Positions 1 through 9,462 are shown, counted from the first letter of the stretch. The stretch is DNA of 64,000 nucleotides from JAHBNG01 sp039028975 (GCA_039028975.1 JBCCHB010000065.1:23157-87156), one strand, 5' to 3'. Notes: generated by a model not told the origin, from the sequence alone. Made by a program: numbers and translations.

Positions 1-1
1 G

Positions 2-919
2 CCTGCCACCGGCACGACCGGATATCGTCTGATTCATGGTGAAAATGATGGTCTGCCGGGTTTGGTGGTGGATCGATATAATGGGACGCTGGTTGTCAAG
101 CTCTATACGGCATCCTGGGCGGCTCATTTGGCTACGATTTTGGATGAATTGTTAGCAGTACAAGAGTCTGAATGCGTCGTCTTGAGACTCAGCCGTGCCA
201 TTCAAGGCGTCGCTGAATCGTGGTGTCTTTCCGACGGGATGTTGCTTGTTGGCGCCGCGGTTGACGGTCCTGTGCTCTTTGAAGAAAATGGGCTGATCTT
301 TGAAGCCGATCCAATCAAGGGCCAAAAGACGGGCTTCTTTCTCGATCAGCGGGATAATCGAGCAGAGGTCGCCCAAATGGCCGCCGGAAAGCGAGTGCTC
401 AACGTCTTTGCGTACAGTGGTGGTTTTTCCCTATATGCTGCGCGCGGTGGTGCCAAAGAGGTAACAAGTCTGGATATCAGCCAACATGCACTAAATGGGG
501 CAGAGCGAAATTTCACCTACAATCTGGAAAGAGGTATCATATCGAAAGTTCCTCATCATCTTCTGAAAGCTGATGCCTTTCAGGCCCTGTCAGATTTGGC
601 CCATTCTAAAAAATCGTATGAGATGGTCATTATTGATCCACCGGCCCTTGCCAAGCGCCAAAGCGAAGTCGAAAGAGCGCTTGCGGCCTACATGCGACTG
701 GCTAAACTTGGATTGGATTTGCTGGCACCACAAGGGACCATCGTGTTGGCCTCCTGTTCCAGCCGGGTGGATGCGGATACGTTTTGCGAGGTGATGCACC
801 GGGCAGCTCGTGAAACTGGTCGCCCATTGAATGAGATAAGGCGAACAGAGCATCCAGTTGATCATCCGATCGGATTTAAAGAGGGGGCTTATCTGAAGTG
901 TCTTTTTGCGACAGCTTGA
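2..919 (+). CDS. rlmI: Class I SAM-dependent rRNA cytosine-C5 methyltransferase, RlmI-like (5' end outside window)
   Basis: This probably methylates a cytosine of 23S rRNA at C5, using SAM. The reading frame is open from base 2, and the first residues (GENDGLPGLVVDRY) match the central part of the RlmI family, so the N-terminal PUA domain lies before the window. A SAM-binding segment (NVFAYSGGFSLYAA) lies near visible residue 135. It is followed by the DPPALAK motif and then ASCSS, which carries the family's catalytic cysteine. The gene ends at a TGA at 917-919. The RlmI assignment rests on these motifs and their order; another COG1092 member is possible. Confidence 0.85.
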   Translation, partial: PATGTTGYRLIHGENDGLPGLVVDRYNGTLVVKLYTASWAAHLATILDELLAVQESECVVLRLSRAIQGVAESWCLSDGMLLVGAAVDGPVLFEENGLIFEADPIKGQKTGFFLDQRDNRAEVAQMAAGKRVLNVFAYSGGFSLYAARGGAKEVTSLDISQHALNGAERNFTYNLERGIISKVPHHLLKADAFQALSDLAHSKKSYEMVIIDPPALAKRQSEVERALAAYMRLAKLGLDLLAPQGTIVLASCSSRVDADTFCEVMHRAARETGRPLNEIRRTEHPVDHPIGFKEGAYLKCLFATA

Positions 920-977
920 GAGCTGGTTTTGCTCTGCTAAGAAGTGAAGTATAATAATCAAACTTTTCATTAAGGCC

Positions 978-1064
978 ATTCCACAGAATAAAATACTCGT
1001 GCCGGTACGACCTGCACGAGGGCATGCGAAGTGAGCAGATTATGGGTAATTATTTTTGTGGAAT
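978..1064. repeat. Palindromic element with about 14-bp inverted ends
   Basis: The sequence at 978-991 pairs imperfectly with 1050-1064 (attccacagaata against tatttttgtggaat). An inner perfect 7-bp stem (ctcgtgc, 996-1002, with gcacgag, 1014-1020) lies within it. It fills most of the gap before aroB. It could be a MITE-like repeat or a terminator for the preceding gene; there is no clear U-tract. Confidence 0.5.
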
Positions 1065-1131
1065 ATCCTACAGTAAAGGCTCAATATAGGTTCCAAAAAA
1101 CCTGAACGGTTTCAACGAAAGAGTCGATTTG

Positions 1132-2211
1132 ATGACTAACATGAAGCGAATCGCAGTTGATAGCCCTACCGGCCGCTACGACATCTGCATCGGAGAGAAT
1201 CTGCTCCAAGGGAGTGGTAGACTTCTGGAAGCATGCAAGTTAAGACCCGGACCAGTGGCGGTTGTCTCCAATGAGATAATTGCCGAGCACCACTCGGACC
1301 GGCTATGCGAAGGGCTGAAAGGGGCAGGGTATGAACCACTGCTTTGCATTGTTCCTGAAGGTGAAGCCCACAAGACGTTGGCAACCATTGCAACCCTATA
1401 CGATCGGTTTCTAACAGGCGGGCTAGATCGAAAAAGCCCTGTACTTTCATTAGGTGGAGGCGTCATCGGTGACATGGCCGGCTTTGCGGCAGCTACCTAT
1501 CTACGTGGGACGCCCTTTGTGCAGATTCCTACCTCGCTGCTGGCCATGGTCGACGCATCGGTTGGCGGTAAGACAGGTGTGGATCTGCCTCAGGGTAAGA
1601 ATTTGGTTGGGGCCTTTAAGCAGCCAGAGCTAGTCATCATTGATATAGCCACCTTAAACACCTTACCGCCAGCCCAATTTAGAGCAGGCTTGGCCGAGGT
1701 GATCAAACATGGCATTATTGCCGACCCCCAACTCTTTGAGGGCATTGAAGCCCACGGGCCAACGTCACTTGCGGCTCTGGTCTCAGATGCGGTCCAAGTG
1801 AAGGTAGATGTGGTTCAGGAGGATCCCTTTGAGCAGGGTCGCCGGGCAGTACTCAACTTGGGCCATACCTTTGGTCATGCAATTGAATGGACTAGTAAAC
1901 TTGTTTTGGGCCATGGAGAGGCGGTTGCTGTGGGTATAGTCGCTGCGGCTCATCTTGCCGCGTCCATGGGGCGTTGTTCTGGCGAGACGGTTGAACGCAT
2001 CATCAATATCCTAGACAAGGTAGAGTTACCGACCTCGGTCACTGGCTATCCGGTCGATGCCATCATGGATGCTATGTGGTACGATAAAAAACGCCAGGGC
2101 AAGAATATCCGCTTCATTATACCGCAGGCCATTGGAGATGTCGTCATTATTGACAATCCTGGCAATGAGTTGGTTCGGGCGGCAGTTGAGAAGGTCGTTC
2201 GATACGTGTAA
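1132..2211 (+). CDS. aroB: 3-dehydroquinate synthase
   Basis: AroB converts DAHP to 3-dehydroquinate, the second step of the shikimate pathway, using NAD+ and a divalent metal. The 359-residue protein has the family length. It carries the NAD-binding SLGGGVIGDMAGF segment, the PTSLLAMVDASVGGKTG block and KNLVGAFKQP. Metal ligands are seen in AEVIKHG, LNLGHTFGHAIE and HGEAVAVG. ATG at 1132 is preferred over an in-frame TTG at 1129. The gene is followed at once by a Fic gene and then aroQ, which suggests a shared transcript. Confidence 0.95.
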   Translation: MTNMKRIAVDSPTGRYDICIGENLLQGSGRLLEACKLRPGPVAVVSNEIIAEHHSDRLCEGLKGAGYEPLLCIVPEGEAHKTLATIATLYDRFLTGGLDRKSPVLSLGGGVIGDMAGFAAATYLRGTPFVQIPTSLLAMVDASVGGKTGVDLPQGKNLVGAFKQPELVIIDIATLNTLPPAQFRAGLAEVIKHGIIADPQLFEGIEAHGPTSLAALVSDAVQVKVDVVQEDPFEQGRRAVLNLGHTFGHAIEWTSKLVLGHGEAVAVGIVAAAHLAASMGRCSGETVERIINILDKVELPTSVTGYPVDAIMDAMWYDKKRQGKNIRFIIPQAIGDVVIIDNPGNELVRAAVEKVVRYV

Positions 2212-2212
2212 G

Positions 2213-3583
2213 ATGGCTGATTTGAAAGCGCTCCTTGCGAATGTTGATACCCTGGCAGCACAAGTTAATGAGGTGCGCCCCTTCGATGATGAAACCGAGC
2301 AAAGGATTCGTCAGAAACTCAGGCTTGATTGGAACTATCACTCTAACGCAATTGAGGGAAACACTCTTTCCCTCGGTGAGACACGTGCCTTTTTGCTGCA
2401 CGGCATTACCGCTCAGGGTAAGCCTTTTCGAGACTATCTGGACATACACGGTCACCGGAAGGCTATCGATTATCTAGAAGAGTTTGTCCGTCAAGAAGAG
2501 GATCTAACGGAAGCCTATATTCGCGAATTGCACAAGGTTCTGCTTGTTGAACCATATGAAATGGACGCCCTAACGCCCGATGGTCGCCCAACCAAGCGAC
2601 GCATCGAAATCGGTCAATACAAGACTCAACCCAATTCGGTCCGCACCAGCACGGGTGCCATGCATTTTTATGCCTCACCCCAGGAGACGCCCGCACGCAT
2701 GGGCGATCTCATGGCGTGGTATCGCGAGGTGACACAGAAAGGTGAGATTCATCCTGTCGTTCTAGCAGCAACCTTTCATTTCAAATTCGTTGAGATTCAT
2801 CCATTCGATGACGGAAACGGGCGCATGTCCAGGTTGTTGATGAATCTATTGCTTATGCGAAATAGGCTGGTACCAATAATTGTTCCGACAGAGCGGAAAT
2901 CAGAGTATATTCTGGCATTAGAGCAAGCAGATGCTGGAGAGGTCGAACCATTTATCGAGTTTATTGGAGAGAGGGTGGTTGATTCGCTTGAACTCTATTT
3001 GAAGGCAGCGCGCGGCGAATCCCTTGAGGAGTTGTCTGATATTGATAAGCGGATTGCACTGTTTGAAAAGCAACTATCTGGAGAGGAAGGGAAACATGAA
3101 GAGGAGAGGTTTCTACAGAGCCAACAATTCTTATTCGCAGAAGTAGTAAAACCATTCCTCTTAACGCTAGACGCTACGCTGCAGAAAATTGGCCGCTTGT
3201 TTCGGGAGACATCTACTGTTGTCGTGCAGACTCATTCAGGCATTCAGCACAACGAGCTTCCCAACAAACCCCTCGATAAGACACTTAATCAAGCTGAACA
3301 CTTTATTCAGAAGAATATACTAAGAGAGTTACAAGTAGTCACGAGCTTTGATGGGTTAAAGACAAGGCCCGATGTCGTGTTGAAAACCCGAACAGGTGTC
3401 TCTTTTGAACAGTCCCAGCTAGAGATTCAATTCATTGTCCTGCCTCTGGAAAAGGTAATAGAAGTAACCATTCCAGTTAGTAGAATACCCGAACCGGCAA
3501 AGTTAAACGAGATGGTTATCAAAATATCAAATAGATTGCTTGATCTAATTGGTGAATCAGCGCAAGAGAATCCTAATGACTAA
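2213..3583 (+). CDS. Fic-domain AMP-transferase with N-terminal inhibitory helix
   Basis: Fic enzymes usually transfer AMP from ATP to a hydroxyl group of a target protein. This 456-residue protein has a complete active-site motif HPFDDGNGRMSR at residues 196-207. The inhibitory motif (S/T)xxxE(G/N) appears as SNAIEGN at residues 44-50, so it is a class II, self-inhibited Fic protein. The C-terminal ~200 residues show no domain I recognise. ATG 2213 is one base after the aroB stop. Its own stop at 3581-3583 overlaps the aroQ start by 8 bases, so it sits within the aroB-aroQ transcription unit. The target is unknown. Confidence 0.9.
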   Translation: MADLKALLANVDTLAAQVNEVRPFDDETEQRIRQKLRLDWNYHSNAIEGNTLSLGETRAFLLHGITAQGKPFRDYLDIHGHRKAIDYLEEFVRQEEDLTEAYIRELHKVLLVEPYEMDALTPDGRPTKRRIEIGQYKTQPNSVRTSTGAMHFYASPQETPARMGDLMAWYREVTQKGEIHPVVLAATFHFKFVEIHPFDDGNGRMSRLLMNLLLMRNRLVPIIVPTERKSEYILALEQADAGEVEPFIEFIGERVVDSLELYLKAARGESLEELSDIDKRIALFEKQLSGEEGKHEEERFLQSQQFLFAEVVKPFLLTLDATLQKIGRLFRETSTVVVQTHSGIQHNELPNKPLDKTLNQAEHFIQKNILRELQVVTSFDGLKTRPDVVLKTRTGVSFEQSQLEIQFIVLPLEKVIEVTIPVSRIPEPAKLNEMVIKISNRLLDLIGESAQENPND

Positions 3584-4022
3584 GATCGCCCTCATCCACG
3601 GTCCCAACCTTAACCTATTCGGCACCCGCGAAACTCACATTTACGGCTCTATGACCTTGGCCGATATTGACAAAGCCATCACCGACTTTGCTGGGTCCGA
3701 GCATGAAATAAAAATTTTGCAGAGCAACCATGAGGGCGTGCTCATCGACTTTATCCATGAGGCTCGCCTCTGGGCGGATGGGATTCTCATCAACCCTGGT
3801 GCCTTTACCCACTACTCTTACGCGCTCAGGGATGCTATTTCGGGTGTAGCCTTGCCAACGGTAGAGGTCCATCTAAGCAACATCCATCAGCGAGAGGCCT
3901 TTCGCCACACGTCAGTCATTGCACCGGTTGCCATTGGTCAGATCGCTGGCTTTGGCTGGCGCAGCTATCTGCTAGGGTTCCAGGCCCTTCTTGATTATAT
4001 CGAGGATAGGCGGTCTGTCTAA
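3576..4022 (+). CDS. aroQ: Type II 3-dehydroquinate dehydratase
   Basis: AroQ dehydrates 3-dehydroquinate to 3-dehydroshikimate, the step after AroB. The 148-residue size and the motifs fit the type II dodecameric enzyme: IHGPNLNLFGTRE at the N-terminus, QSNHEG, INPGAFTHYSYALRDA and VEVHLSNIHQRE. ATG 3576 lies inside the last codons of the Fic gene (8-base overlap), which implies translational coupling. A longer in-frame opening upstream is part of the Fic coding region and is not the start. Confidence 0.95.
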   Translation: MTKIALIHGPNLNLFGTRETHIYGSMTLADIDKAITDFAGSEHEIKILQSNHEGVLIDFIHEARLWADGILINPGAFTHYSYALRDAISGVALPTVEVHLSNIHQREAFRHTSVIAPVAIGQIAGFGWRSYLLGFQALLDYIEDRRSV

Positions 4023-4173
4023 GGGATTTTGCAGCCAATTCCAAATTCTTCTAGAGCTTACGAATTGAGTACGTCATCATCCACTGTGGTGACTCTTGAT
4101 CCGTGCAAAACTACTGATAATTTGGAATCATATTTGCTATACGAAAAAAACCGATACGAATTAATATTTTTAT

Positions 4174-5532
4174 ATGACGCAACTGTTCTTGTCCGTTCGG
4201 CTTAATGCCAGGAACGCTTTCCTAACAATTCTCGCTATTGTCATTACGCTGATGGCCAACGGCTGTGGGCGAGAGCGTGAAGAGGCACCTATCGCTAGTC
4301 CGCCTACTGAAGCCCAGGCGAACCAAATCCCAAATTCCCAAGACAATAGCAATTCAGAGGAAGGTGCGACCAATAAAGCGAACGAAACTGCTCAATCTGA
4401 GTCAGGCACAACCAGCTTGTCTCTAGAAGGCACAGTGGTCATCTGGCATAGTTGGACGGGAGCAGAGGCGGATGCATTCAACGAGATCCTGGGGCGCACC
4501 CAAACCGATCATGCCAATCTGATCATCGATACCTTATTTGTGGCCTATAGCGACTTGGAAGAGAGCTATATTGACGCAGTCAGCTCCGGCGGCGGACCTG
4601 ATTTACTTCTGGCACCTAACTGGTGGCTCCCTAATCTAATACAGGGGCAAAGCATTGCCCCTCTGATTGATCTAATGCCAACCGAAGAATTGACTCGATA
4701 TTGGCCAGCTGCTGTAGAAAATCTTGCGGTTGGCGGTACACCCTATGGTGTTCCCGCAACAGTAGAGGTCGTGAGCCTTTATTACAACCAGTCGCGGGTT
4801 GCCCCTGGTGCATTGCCCAAAACAACTGATGAACTACTAAGCCTAGTTCGTACCAATGGCTCCCCTGGGCTTGGTCTGTATAATAGCTTCTACCATTTGC
4901 AGTGGGGGTTGTCGGCCTTTGGTACCCAGTTACTTGATGGTAGCGGTAAGGCGATTTTGGATCAGAGTCCTGGTACGGTTCAATATCTTCTATGGCTCAT
5001 ACAGCTTGATGAATCACCAGGTGTCTATATCGATACTGATTATGGTATGTTGGTGGAGCGATTCAAAAAGGGTGAATACGCATTCTTTGTAGATGGTCCG
5101 TGGAGTTTATCTGAACTAAAAGAGGCGCTAGGTGATCAGCTACAGGTGGCACTTTTACCTGCAGGTCCAATCGGTCAGGCTCGCCCTTGGCTAACGTCCG
5201 AAGGGTTCTTTGTCAACCCCAACAAAGGTAAGGATACACAGGGATTAGCGGCGCAAGTAGCATTGGAGTTGACAGATGGAGAAAGTGGACAGTTATTCTT
5301 GCAGATTGCACGCCTACTGCCAGCAACGCGCGGCGTTCAAGGGCCAGATCCTCTGCTCAACGGCTTTATGGCTCAAGCTGAACAAGCAGAATCCATGCCT
5401 TCTATCCCTGAAATTCAGCAAGCGCTCGGCTACGGTGGCGATATGCTCATCAAGGCACTCAATGGCGTAGCCGATCCCCAAGAGATCGTTGCTGAAACCA
5501 CAGCGCTAATCAATGAGGCAAACAATAGATAA
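4174..5532 (+). CDS. Family 1 extracellular solute-binding lipoprotein (sugar ABC transporter type)
   Basis: This is probably the substrate-catching component of a carbohydrate ABC importer. The N-terminus has a hydrophobic stretch (AFLTILAIVITLMANGC) ending in a lipobox-like cysteine, then a Ser/Asn/Glu-rich linker to about residue 85. The mature part has the family order: VVIWHSWTGAEADAF, GGGPDLLLAPNWWLPNLI, YGVPATVEVVSLYYN, YAFFVDGPWSL. Length 452 residues. No permease or ATPase gene is next to it, so it may work with a transporter encoded elsewhere. The 151 bases before it hold no gene I can see. Confidence 0.85.
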   Translation: MTQLFLSVRLNARNAFLTILAIVITLMANGCGREREEAPIASPPTEAQANQIPNSQDNSNSEEGATNKANETAQSESGTTSLSLEGTVVIWHSWTGAEADAFNEILGRTQTDHANLIIDTLFVAYSDLEESYIDAVSSGGGPDLLLAPNWWLPNLIQGQSIAPLIDLMPTEELTRYWPAAVENLAVGGTPYGVPATVEVVSLYYNQSRVAPGALPKTTDELLSLVRTNGSPGLGLYNSFYHLQWGLSAFGTQLLDGSGKAILDQSPGTVQYLLWLIQLDESPGVYIDTDYGMLVERFKKGEYAFFVDGPWSLSELKEALGDQLQVALLPAGPIGQARPWLTSEGFFVNPNKGKDTQGLAAQVALELTDGESGQLFLQIARLLPATRGVQGPDPLLNGFMAQAEQAESMPSIPEIQQALGYGGDMLIKALNGVADPQEIVAETTALINEANNR

Positions 5533-5590
5533 ATTTCACCCGCGGACGTGTCCGCTCGTTGGCTTTGGATAATCTTTTTTTAGAATAGCA

Positions 5591-5690
5591 CTAGTACACT
5601 GCGGCTCAAATAGACCAATAGTTACAGCCGGTATTTCTAAGCTAAATAGCGGCGTCGAACCCTAGGCTTATTTAGGCCATCGTGTACTAG
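5591..5690. repeat. 100-bp palindromic element with ctagtacac ends
   Basis: The left end starts ctagtacac and the right end finishes gtgtactag, exact inverted copies over 9 bp, with weaker symmetry inward. The last four bases overlap the stop codon (CTAG read on the minus strand) of the DUF2344 gene. It resembles a MITE but I see no clear target-site duplication. Confidence 0.6.
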
Positions 5691-6724
5691 CCAAATTCGT
5701 CACCTGCTCGTTCATTTATCGACCGACCACCCACATGCTCACTGCTCTTTTTCTTTGAGAAGCGTCGCCGTCTGTCACCTGTAGCCGACTGTTTCTCAAT
5801 TTGTGCCTTGGTTGCGATAGGGTAGGGTGCAAAGAGAGACACATCATCAGGGTTATTCATCAAATAGAACTGAGTCCGGCAAAGGGTTCGGGCAAAGTCA
5901 TCAAAGCCAAGTTCAGAGACCACTTCATCGGGTCGCCCAGTGGCCCCTTCTCGCTGTTGAACGCGCAGAAAAATTAGATGCTCTTCTACTTCGGCATCGT
6001 ACCCCTGATACGTCAACTCCAAAACCAATGGACGTAAATTATAGTGGTAGCGTCGCTTCTTGCGTTCCCGCTGCCGCCAAATCTCACTTTGGGCAAGGAA
6101 CTCTTCGATCCTGGCCTGAATGAGTTCCCCAGCAATTTCTCCTGGTTCCGCGTAGAGAATAATTCGGTAATCGGCCCCGATTAGTTGGCTTTGGAGAGCC
6201 GACGTTTTGACAGGCAGTTCCTCCATATGATGAACGCGCACACCAGGCGGCAGCTTCTCTACAAGGCGCCTCCGCAATTCATCCAGCGGCAAGGGCGGTG
6301 CCAAAATTATATCCATTGGTTCGCGGATGCCGGTAAAGCCAACGCCAAGGGGCGATGCAAATTGAATATGAGGTTGAGGGTTGAATCCTTGCTTATAAAG
6401 CAGCGGCAGATCAGCTCGACGAATGGTCCGTTCCCACATGCGAAATTCATCCAGATGGGAGATGAACTTAATCGACTCCCCTTTTTCATAAAAGATCCGC
6501 ACCCGCTGACGTTCGGGGAGTTCACTCACCTTATTTGGCGACTGTTTGACCTGCGAAACACTCGGCTTTTTTTGTGACAACTCGGCAGACTGGGTGTTTG
6601 TCTGGCTAAGTAGTTGATTAGCTACTTGGTCAGGTACTTGGCTAGAAACTTGATTCGCTGTCTGATCCATCGGTTTTGTAAGAGGCAGCTCGGGCGCTAT
6701 ATCTTTATCGAATTGCTTTGGCAT
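5687..6724 (-). CDS. DUF2344 / TIGR03936-type radical SAM partner protein
   Basis: A 345-residue protein. Residues 1-70 are a low-complexity Gln/Ser-rich tail. From there it follows the DUF2344 family (VRIFYEKGESIKFISHLD, RADLPLLYKQGFNPQPHIQFASPLGVGF, REPMDI). The function of the family is not established; it is regularly next to, or fused with, the radical SAM protein encoded immediately upstream. Only two bases separate the two genes, so they form an operon. The TAG stop falls in the terminal CTAG of a palindromic repeat, so the present C-terminus may have been set by that element. Confidence 0.85.
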   Translation of the reverse strand: MPKQFDKDIAPELPLTKPMDQTANQVSSQVPDQVANQLLSQTNTQSAELSQKKPSVSQVKQSPNKVSELPERQRVRIFYEKGESIKFISHLDEFRMWERTIRRADLPLLYKQGFNPQPHIQFASPLGVGFTGIREPMDIILAPPLPLDELRRRLVEKLPPGVRVHHMEELPVKTSALQSQLIGADYRIILYAEPGEIAGELIQARIEEFLAQSEIWRQRERKKRRYHYNLRPLVLELTYQGYDAEVEEHLIFLRVQQREGATGRPDEVVSELGFDDFARTLCRTQFYLMNNPDDVSLFAPYPIATKAQIEKQSATGDRRRRFSKKKSSEHVGGRSINERAGDEFG

Positions 6725-6726
6725 GT

Positions 6727-8907
6727 TCAGTCGTCACCCGCTGCTGGTTCAAGTTCGGTCACGAGGTCTTCGACGCGTTTCACCACCGTTCCGTTACGGC
6801 GTTGGGGAACCCGTTCATCAAATTGCCCTGCAAGTGTAGGAGACATATCATCATTGAAGTAGAGCGGGATAGGTGTAATGTCAACAGGCTGTCGCTCCTT
6901 ATCCTTGCCAAGTGGTGGGCAACACCAAGCGCTGTCCTCGCTTTCGCGGCGTTGCTCTTTGAAGTAGCCTAAAATGCCACAGCTAAAGCAATGCTCCCGG
7001 CAATCATCGACTACGCCTCCCTTATAGGTATGAATGTACTCCTGCACCATAAACTCTTTCTTTAAGCCTGCAGAGATATGGTCCCAAGGCAAGATTTCAT
7101 CTACAGAGCGTTCTCGTCGCGCGTACCACTCCATGTCCAGCCCCTCGTCATCAAAGGCCTGCTGCCAAGCACCAAAGTTGAAATACTCACCCCAGCCTTC
7201 TAGCTTTGCCCCCAGCTGCCACGCCCGCTCAATCACATTAGCGAGTCGACGGTCGCCGCGAGTAAGAAATGCCTCTACTAGGGTTTCAAACGGATTGTTC
7301 CAGGTCAATTCCAATCCTGGGATGCGAGTCTCCTGCTTGAGCATTGCGATCTGTTCGCGAATAACCCCTTCGTCTTCCATGGGTACCCACTGGAAAGGCG
7401 TCTGCGGTTTGGGGACTAATGTGCTTACGCCGACTCGAACCTTGGCCTTCTTGCCTAGGATCCGATGGCCTACTTTCATAACCTCGGCTGAAAGATCGGC
7501 AATGGCTTTCACATCCTCCAAGGTTTGGGTAGGGTGCCCAATCATAAAGTACATCTTTATGGTGGTCCAACCTCGCTTGTAGACCTCTTCGGCCGTTTGA
7601 AGTAAGTCGGCGGAAGCAATCGGTTTGTTGATAACGTCTCGCAGTCGGTCGGTGGCCGCCTCCGGCGCAAAGGTAAAGCCAGAGCGCCGTCGTCCCTTCT
7701 CCAACAACGTCATGAGATCCACGCTAAAGCTCTCAATACGTAGGCTGGGCAGCCCGATACTTAACCTTTTGGCACCATGTTTCTCCATGGTGCGGCGAAC
7801 AAGCTCTTCAACATAAGTGTAATCGCTACTGCTGAGACTTAGAAAACTCACTTCTTCAAAACCACAGTGCTCAATCATCTCGTCAACTGCCTGAAGTACT
7901 TCTTCGGGCGTACGCTCACGTACTGGGCGGAAGATCATGCCTGCTTGGCAAAAGCGGCATCCCCTGGTACACCCCCGCATAATTTCAATCGAAGCCCGAT
8001 TGTGTACTACATCAATGTACGGCACAATAAATTTGGTGACGGGCGGTGGCATGACCGTAACCACCCGCTTCATCACTTCTACCGGTGCGCTTGGGTGGTT
8101 GGGCTTAATGGCTGCAATGGTCTGATCGGCAGCATAGCTTACGTCATAGAAGTGGGGCACATAGACCCCTGGAATCTTGGCCAGCCGCTCCCAAAGGAGC
8201 ATGCGTTCGGACGATACGTCGCTATTTTCAGGCCCAGTCACTACGCTGGCAGAAAAGGGCTCGTCGGCATCTGCCTTGACATCTGACATAACATCTGTCG
8301 ACGGTAGAGCATTCTTCCCAGAGCCAGCCATTTCTGCTTTCCATAAGCGATGGGCCTCAATTACTTCAAAGATGACCTCTTCACCTTCGCCAATGATCAT
8401 GGCATCAAAGAAGGCGCTCATCGGTTCAGGATTGTAACAGCCCGAGCCACCCGCTATGATGAGCGGTGAGTCGGCATCCCGATGGGTAGCTCGGAGCGGA
8501 ATGCTCATCAGATCCAGCATAGTTAGCACATTGGTATAGAGCTGCTCATAGGGCAAGCTAAAGCCAACAACATCGAAGTCGGCAATGGGGTGGCGGGTCT
8601 CCAAACCATAGAGGGGCATCCGCTCGGCTCGCATGATAGCCTCAAAATCCGGCCAAGGACAGTAGACTCGTTCGGCCAGCAGTTCGGGCCGTTTGTTGAT
8701 GAGATCATAGAGAACCATGAGGCCCAGGTTGCTACCGCCTAGCTCATAAATATCGGGAAAAGCCAGAGCAACTTTAGATTCAATGGTAGGATCTGACCAA
8801 TCTTTGACGATGCTATTTAGTTCACCACCAGTGTAGCGAGCTGGCATTGTCACACGATGGAGCACGCGATCGAGGCCGCGCGTGATCTGCTTAGGAGTGG
8901 TATACAT
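6727..8907 (-). CDS. TIGR03960-type radical SAM protein with B12-binding-like N-terminus
   Basis: A 726-residue radical SAM enzyme of unknown substrate. The radical SAM cluster motif is CTRGCRFC with cysteines at 313, 317 and 320, followed by QAGMIFRPVRERTPEE. The first ~180 residues resemble a cobalamin-binding-type fold (FDVVGFSLPYE, IIAGGSGCYNPEP, IGEGEE). The C-terminal part holds more cysteines (CREHCFSCG, CCPP). Residues about 193-235 form a polar insertion that looks unconserved. It is the first gene of a two-gene operon with the DUF2344 protein. Confidence 0.88.
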   Translation of the reverse strand: MYTTPKQITRGLDRVLHRVTMPARYTGGELNSIVKDWSDPTIESKVALAFPDIYELGGSNLGLMVLYDLINKRPELLAERVYCPWPDFEAIMRAERMPLYGLETRHPIADFDVVGFSLPYEQLYTNVLTMLDLMSIPLRATHRDADSPLIIAGGSGCYNPEPMSAFFDAMIIGEGEEVIFEVIEAHRLWKAEMAGSGKNALPSTDVMSDVKADADEPFSASVVTGPENSDVSSERMLLWERLAKIPGVYVPHFYDVSYAADQTIAAIKPNHPSAPVEVMKRVVTVMPPPVTKFIVPYIDVVHNRASIEIMRGCTRGCRFCQAGMIFRPVRERTPEEVLQAVDEMIEHCGFEEVSFLSLSSSDYTYVEELVRRTMEKHGAKRLSIGLPSLRIESFSVDLMTLLEKGRRRSGFTFAPEAATDRLRDVINKPIASADLLQTAEEVYKRGWTTIKMYFMIGHPTQTLEDVKAIADLSAEVMKVGHRILGKKAKVRVGVSTLVPKPQTPFQWVPMEDEGVIREQIAMLKQETRIPGLELTWNNPFETLVEAFLTRGDRRLANVIERAWQLGAKLEGWGEYFNFGAWQQAFDDEGLDMEWYARRERSVDEILPWDHISAGLKKEFMVQEYIHTYKGGVVDDCREHCFSCGILGYFKEQRRESEDSAWCCPPLGKDKERQPVDITPIPLYFNDDMSPTLAGQFDERVPQRRNGTVVKRVEDLVTELEPAAGDD

Positions 8908-8978
8908 AGATATTCCTTATGTCTCGTCTACCGGAAGATTTGATGAGCGCCATCCAAAAGCCATAGCCAGATCTGCTT

Positions 8979-9085
8979 TGCCAGAAAAGTCCTGTCCCGA
9001 CTCTTGACTAATCCACGCTGGGAATTACCAGAAGAGAGGATATCCTCCATCTTCATAGGGACAAGCTTTTTCTGGCCATCTATAG
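8979..9085. repeat. Family B palindromic repeat
   Basis: The left arm reads ttgccagaaaagtcctgtcc and the right arm gggacaagctttttctggcc, followed by atctatag. The same arms recur at about 12851, 13068, 23525, 27114 and 32445. It lies upstream of the radical SAM gene, in a gene-poor stretch of about 750 bases (8908-9663) that also holds family A and C copies and a hairpin. Confidence 0.7.
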
Positions 9086-9157
9086 CGGAGAAAAGTGTAT
9101 CTCAACGGTATATATGGCCAACTTCCGGGTGGGGTTAGAACCCACAACTACCTGCCC

Positions 9158-9242
9158 TATACTCAGCTCCGTTTCAAAACAGTAGTTTGGTCTCTCCGCT
9201 AGAGTAAAGGAAAACTATTGTTTTGAAATCGACCGCAATACA
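9158..9242. repeat. Family A palindromic repeat
   Basis: It begins tatactcagctccgtttcaa and ends ttttgaaatcgaccgcaata. The arms are inverted copies of each other and match the elements at 20131, 27077 and 46832. About 85 bp, non-coding, MITE-like. Confidence 0.75.
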
Positions 9243-9344
9243 GAACAAGCATTCTAAGATTATTTGAACTTCAAAGTGTCTATTGTATCAGACATACGAA
9301 CAAAGCGTTGAATCCTAGACGAGCATGAACGAAGAGATGCAAAG

Positions 9345-9370
9345 CGAATGGTACGCAACTGTACCATTCG
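9345..9370. terminator. Perfect 10-bp hairpin, terminator-like
   Basis: cgaatggtac (9345-9354) pairs exactly with gtaccattcg (9361-9370) around a 6-base loop, followed by gcttttc. The U-run is short (four), so function as an intrinsic terminator is uncertain. Confidence 0.4.
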
Positions 9371-9462
9371 GCTTTTCTACATGAATGGTACGCATTTGGC
9401 TCTTGAGATGTGCATTGACTTCGCCTACTCTTAGCACATCGATGCACTGTTCAACGGATGTT

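Noticed and set aside
6727..8907. Anaerobic sulfatase-maturing enzyme
   Set aside because: The radical SAM motif is CxxxCxxC but the domain order and DUF2344 partner fit TIGR03960, not anSME.
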